64,000 nt of DNA, taken from assembly GCA_026545765.1 (NCBI GenBank), contig CM048843.1:84941050-85005049 (forward strand). The letters are read 5' to 3'. Below, piece after piece: positions 62,261-64,000 of this stretch; positions within the stretch are counted from its first letter, which is position 1; the number at the start of each line of letters is the position of its first letter. The DNA comes from Plantago major (lineage: Eukaryota; Streptophyta; Magnoliopsida; Lamiales; Plantaginaceae). The translations under genes were made by a program, and so were the position numbers. A model generated the notes under the pieces. It was given only the letters and a program-made list of their open reading frames with translations. It was not told the origin of the DNA and did not search any database.

Positions 62261-64000
62261 CTAAGTGTAAAACTTTTGGAGATTCTTGGCATTCCAAGTT
62301 CTCTTCAAGGCCTGCCCTTGCCCATCTTCTAGTTTAAAGCTTCCATTAACTCTTGCCCCAGTAACTTTGTAAGGTCCTTCCCACTTGGGCTTAAGTTTCC
62401 CCACATGACTTAGTATATCGGCTCTTCTGAGGACTAAGTCTCCAACTTGTATATCCTTGGGAAAGACACGTTTATTGTAGGCCCGAGCGGTCATGGCTTG
62501 GTACCGAAGGATGTTGGCCAATGCCTTATCGCGCTTGTCTTCAAGGAGCTCAAGGTCATAGATCCTTGCGATCTCATTATCAACTGGGTTGTATTGCTGG
62601 ATTCTCTGGGTTGCCACCACCGTTTCCGAAGGGATGACCGCCTCGGATCCATAGACCAGGGAGAAAGGTGTTTCTTGTATGGCAGTCCGGCGTGCTCGAT
62701 GCGTAAAGGACCGTCGAGATCATCCATAACTGTCTTGGGAAGTTCTCAACCTTTTCTCCAAAATTTTGACTATGGTCTTGTTGGTGGCTTCCACCTGACC
62801 ATTGGCTTGGGGGTGGCCAATGGAAGTAAAGCGTTGTTCTATTTTGAAGGACTGAAGCCACTCCTTCAGTCTTGACCCAGAAAATTGTGCTCCATTGTCT
62901 GAAACTAGCACTCGTGGGAGTCCAAACCGGCAGATGATGTTCTTCCAGATGAATGTCCGAACCCTGCTTTCTGTGATGGTTGACACTGCTTCAGCTTCGA
63001 CCCACTTAGTGAAGTATTCCACTGCCACTATCAAGAACTTCTTTTGATGCGTTCCTCGCGGAAAGGGACCAACTATGTCTATGCCCCATTGATCAAATGG
63101 GCATGCTATGATTGACGGAATCATAGGGTTGGTCGGGCGGTGTGGTATGTTGGCATAGTATTGGCAGTCTTCACAGCAGGCGATGTTGGCAGCATCTATG
63201 TCAACAGTTGGCCAATAGTATCCTTGTCTTATGATCTTTTGCGCCAAAGTTCTTCCTCCAGAATGACTTCCACAACTTCCGGCGTGGATTTCTTCCATCA
63301 CAGTTTTCGCTTCTTGAGGATCTAGGCACCTCATGTGAGTTCCGCTGTAGGATCTTTTGTAAAGATCTTCTTCCAGAATAAAGTATCTGTTAGCTCGACA
63401 TTGAATCTTCCTGGCCTCTCTAGGATCCACAGGTAAAGTACCATCCTTGAGGTAACGGAATATATCAGTCATCCAGTTTCTTTCTGTGCTCAAGAGAAGC
63501 ATCTGTCCGTTGGGGTTTGCCAGAGAGGATTCCGCGCGGGTCATTAGGATGACACTTCTTGTGTCCAAAGCTCCTAAGGCTGAGGCGTACTTGGAGAGGG
63601 CGTCGGCTTTTTCATTCCATTCTCTGTGAAATTGGTCAAGAGTAAATTCTTCAAAGTGCTCAACCTCTTTCTTGAGGAGCTCCAAGTATTTGATCATGTT
63701 AGGTCCTTTGGTGGTAAAGGACCCGGAGAACTGAGATTGTACAAGTTGCGAGTCTGTGTAGGCTTTGATCCTTTTTACCTGAAGGGCTTTCGCCATTCTT
63801 AGGCCGGTGATAAGTGCTTCATATTCGGCCTCGTTGTTCGTCACCTTAAAATTGAGGGTGATGGCGTACTCTAGCTCCTTCAGGACTTTCAAGGAAAATT
63901 CCTATTCCTCCCAACCGTCCGGTGGATGATCCGTCCACTTGTAATGTCCAACATTCTTTGTTTCTTTCCTTACCTCCCGAAGTGGGAGTGAGTGCTTTCT
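62261..64000 (-). pseudogene. Tat-clade pol: RNase H and integrase, incomplete at window edge
   Basis: Minus-strand polymerase part. From the right edge: RNase H-like domain (NNEAEYEALITGLRMAKALQ, RIKAYTDSQLVQSQ), a connection, then integrase with an HHCC finger (GSHSGGRTLAQKIIRQGYYW, CCEDCQYYA), the catalytic residues (GIDIVGPFPRG, VSDNGAQFSG, ANGQVEATNKTIVKILEKRL) and a C-terminal domain (GDLVLRRADILSHVGKLKPK, KNLQKFYT). Motifs fit the Athila/Tat branch of Ty3 elements. The reverse transcriptase, gag and 5' LTR would lie beyond the window. Confidence 0.85.

Larger units (their letters stand above)
55421..64000 (-). mobile_element. Ty3 (Tat-clade) LTR retroelement with antisense gene, runs off the window
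   Basis: Fossil LTR element in minus orientation; only its 3' part is in the window. Parts from left to right: 3' LTR (55421-56323), purine-rich tract beside it (read GGAAACTAGGGGGAC on the minus strand), an antisense gene region on the plus strand (57402-60395), a spacer and then RNase H/integrase on the minus strand (62261-63892 and beyond). An antisense gene between integrase and 3' LTR is known from Tat-lineage elements such as Grande and Retand. It is broken in the antisense part, while the polymerase part is long and open; the age is probably moderate. Confidence 0.8.

Overview
This is a repeat-dominated piece of a flowering-plant nuclear genome, probably a eudicot; I cannot name the family. 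The evidence is one split, spliceosomal-intron host gene, plant-only element families (CACTA, Mutator-like, PIF/Harbinger, Stowaway and Tourist MITEs, a Cassandra-type TRIM, a Tat-clade Ty3 element, an endogenous pararetrovirus) and TTTAGGG-like motifs. There are no bacterial-style operons and no CRISPR arrays.

Layout. 1-2476 and 11936-13960 look like two converging degenerate genes of unknown function, each with a TATA box and each associated with phrase-like minisatellites. They are split by a CACTA transposon (2477-11935, TSD TTA) that itself carries a nested 5.6-kb Mutator-like element (2900-8544, 9-bp TSD). 15991-19578 is a PIF/Harbinger element with both its genes. 20548-27785 (minus strand) is the only recognisable host gene: a DEAH-box RNA helicase of the DEAH10/RID1 type in 11 exons, with two MITEs in intron 1 and two places where the reading frame appears to slip. 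28600-33400 is AT-rich intergenic DNA with a degenerate ~75-bp repeat holding a 5'-truncated LINE end and a Cassandra TRIM that carries 5S-rRNA-like sequence. 33398-41064 is a Stowaway MITE split by an endogenous caulimovirid (33558-40933). 41065-46148 holds MITEs, a short non-autonomous MULE, a LINE remnant and small repeats. 46149-51652 is a small degenerate gene split by a second CACTA copy (46436-51390), sister to the first one. 51660-55420 is an unusual minisatellite and higher-order repeat field containing telomere-like hairpins. 55421 to the window end is a Tat-clade Ty3 element in minus orientation, with 3' LTR on the left, an antisense gene, and RNase H/integrase running off the window.

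How the parts relate. The two CACTA copies are mutually informative: copy 2 shows the empty site of the MULE in copy 1, and still holds two remnants of a TnpD-like N-terminal domain that copy 1 lost by a ~1.06-kb deletion. Neither copy has a catalytic transposase domain, so both must be non-autonomous. The autonomous-type MULE in copy 1 shares terminal sequence with the 1.1-kb MULE derivative at 42257-43366. Only the helicase has an interpretable cellular role; nearly everything else is mobile DNA or satellite sequence.
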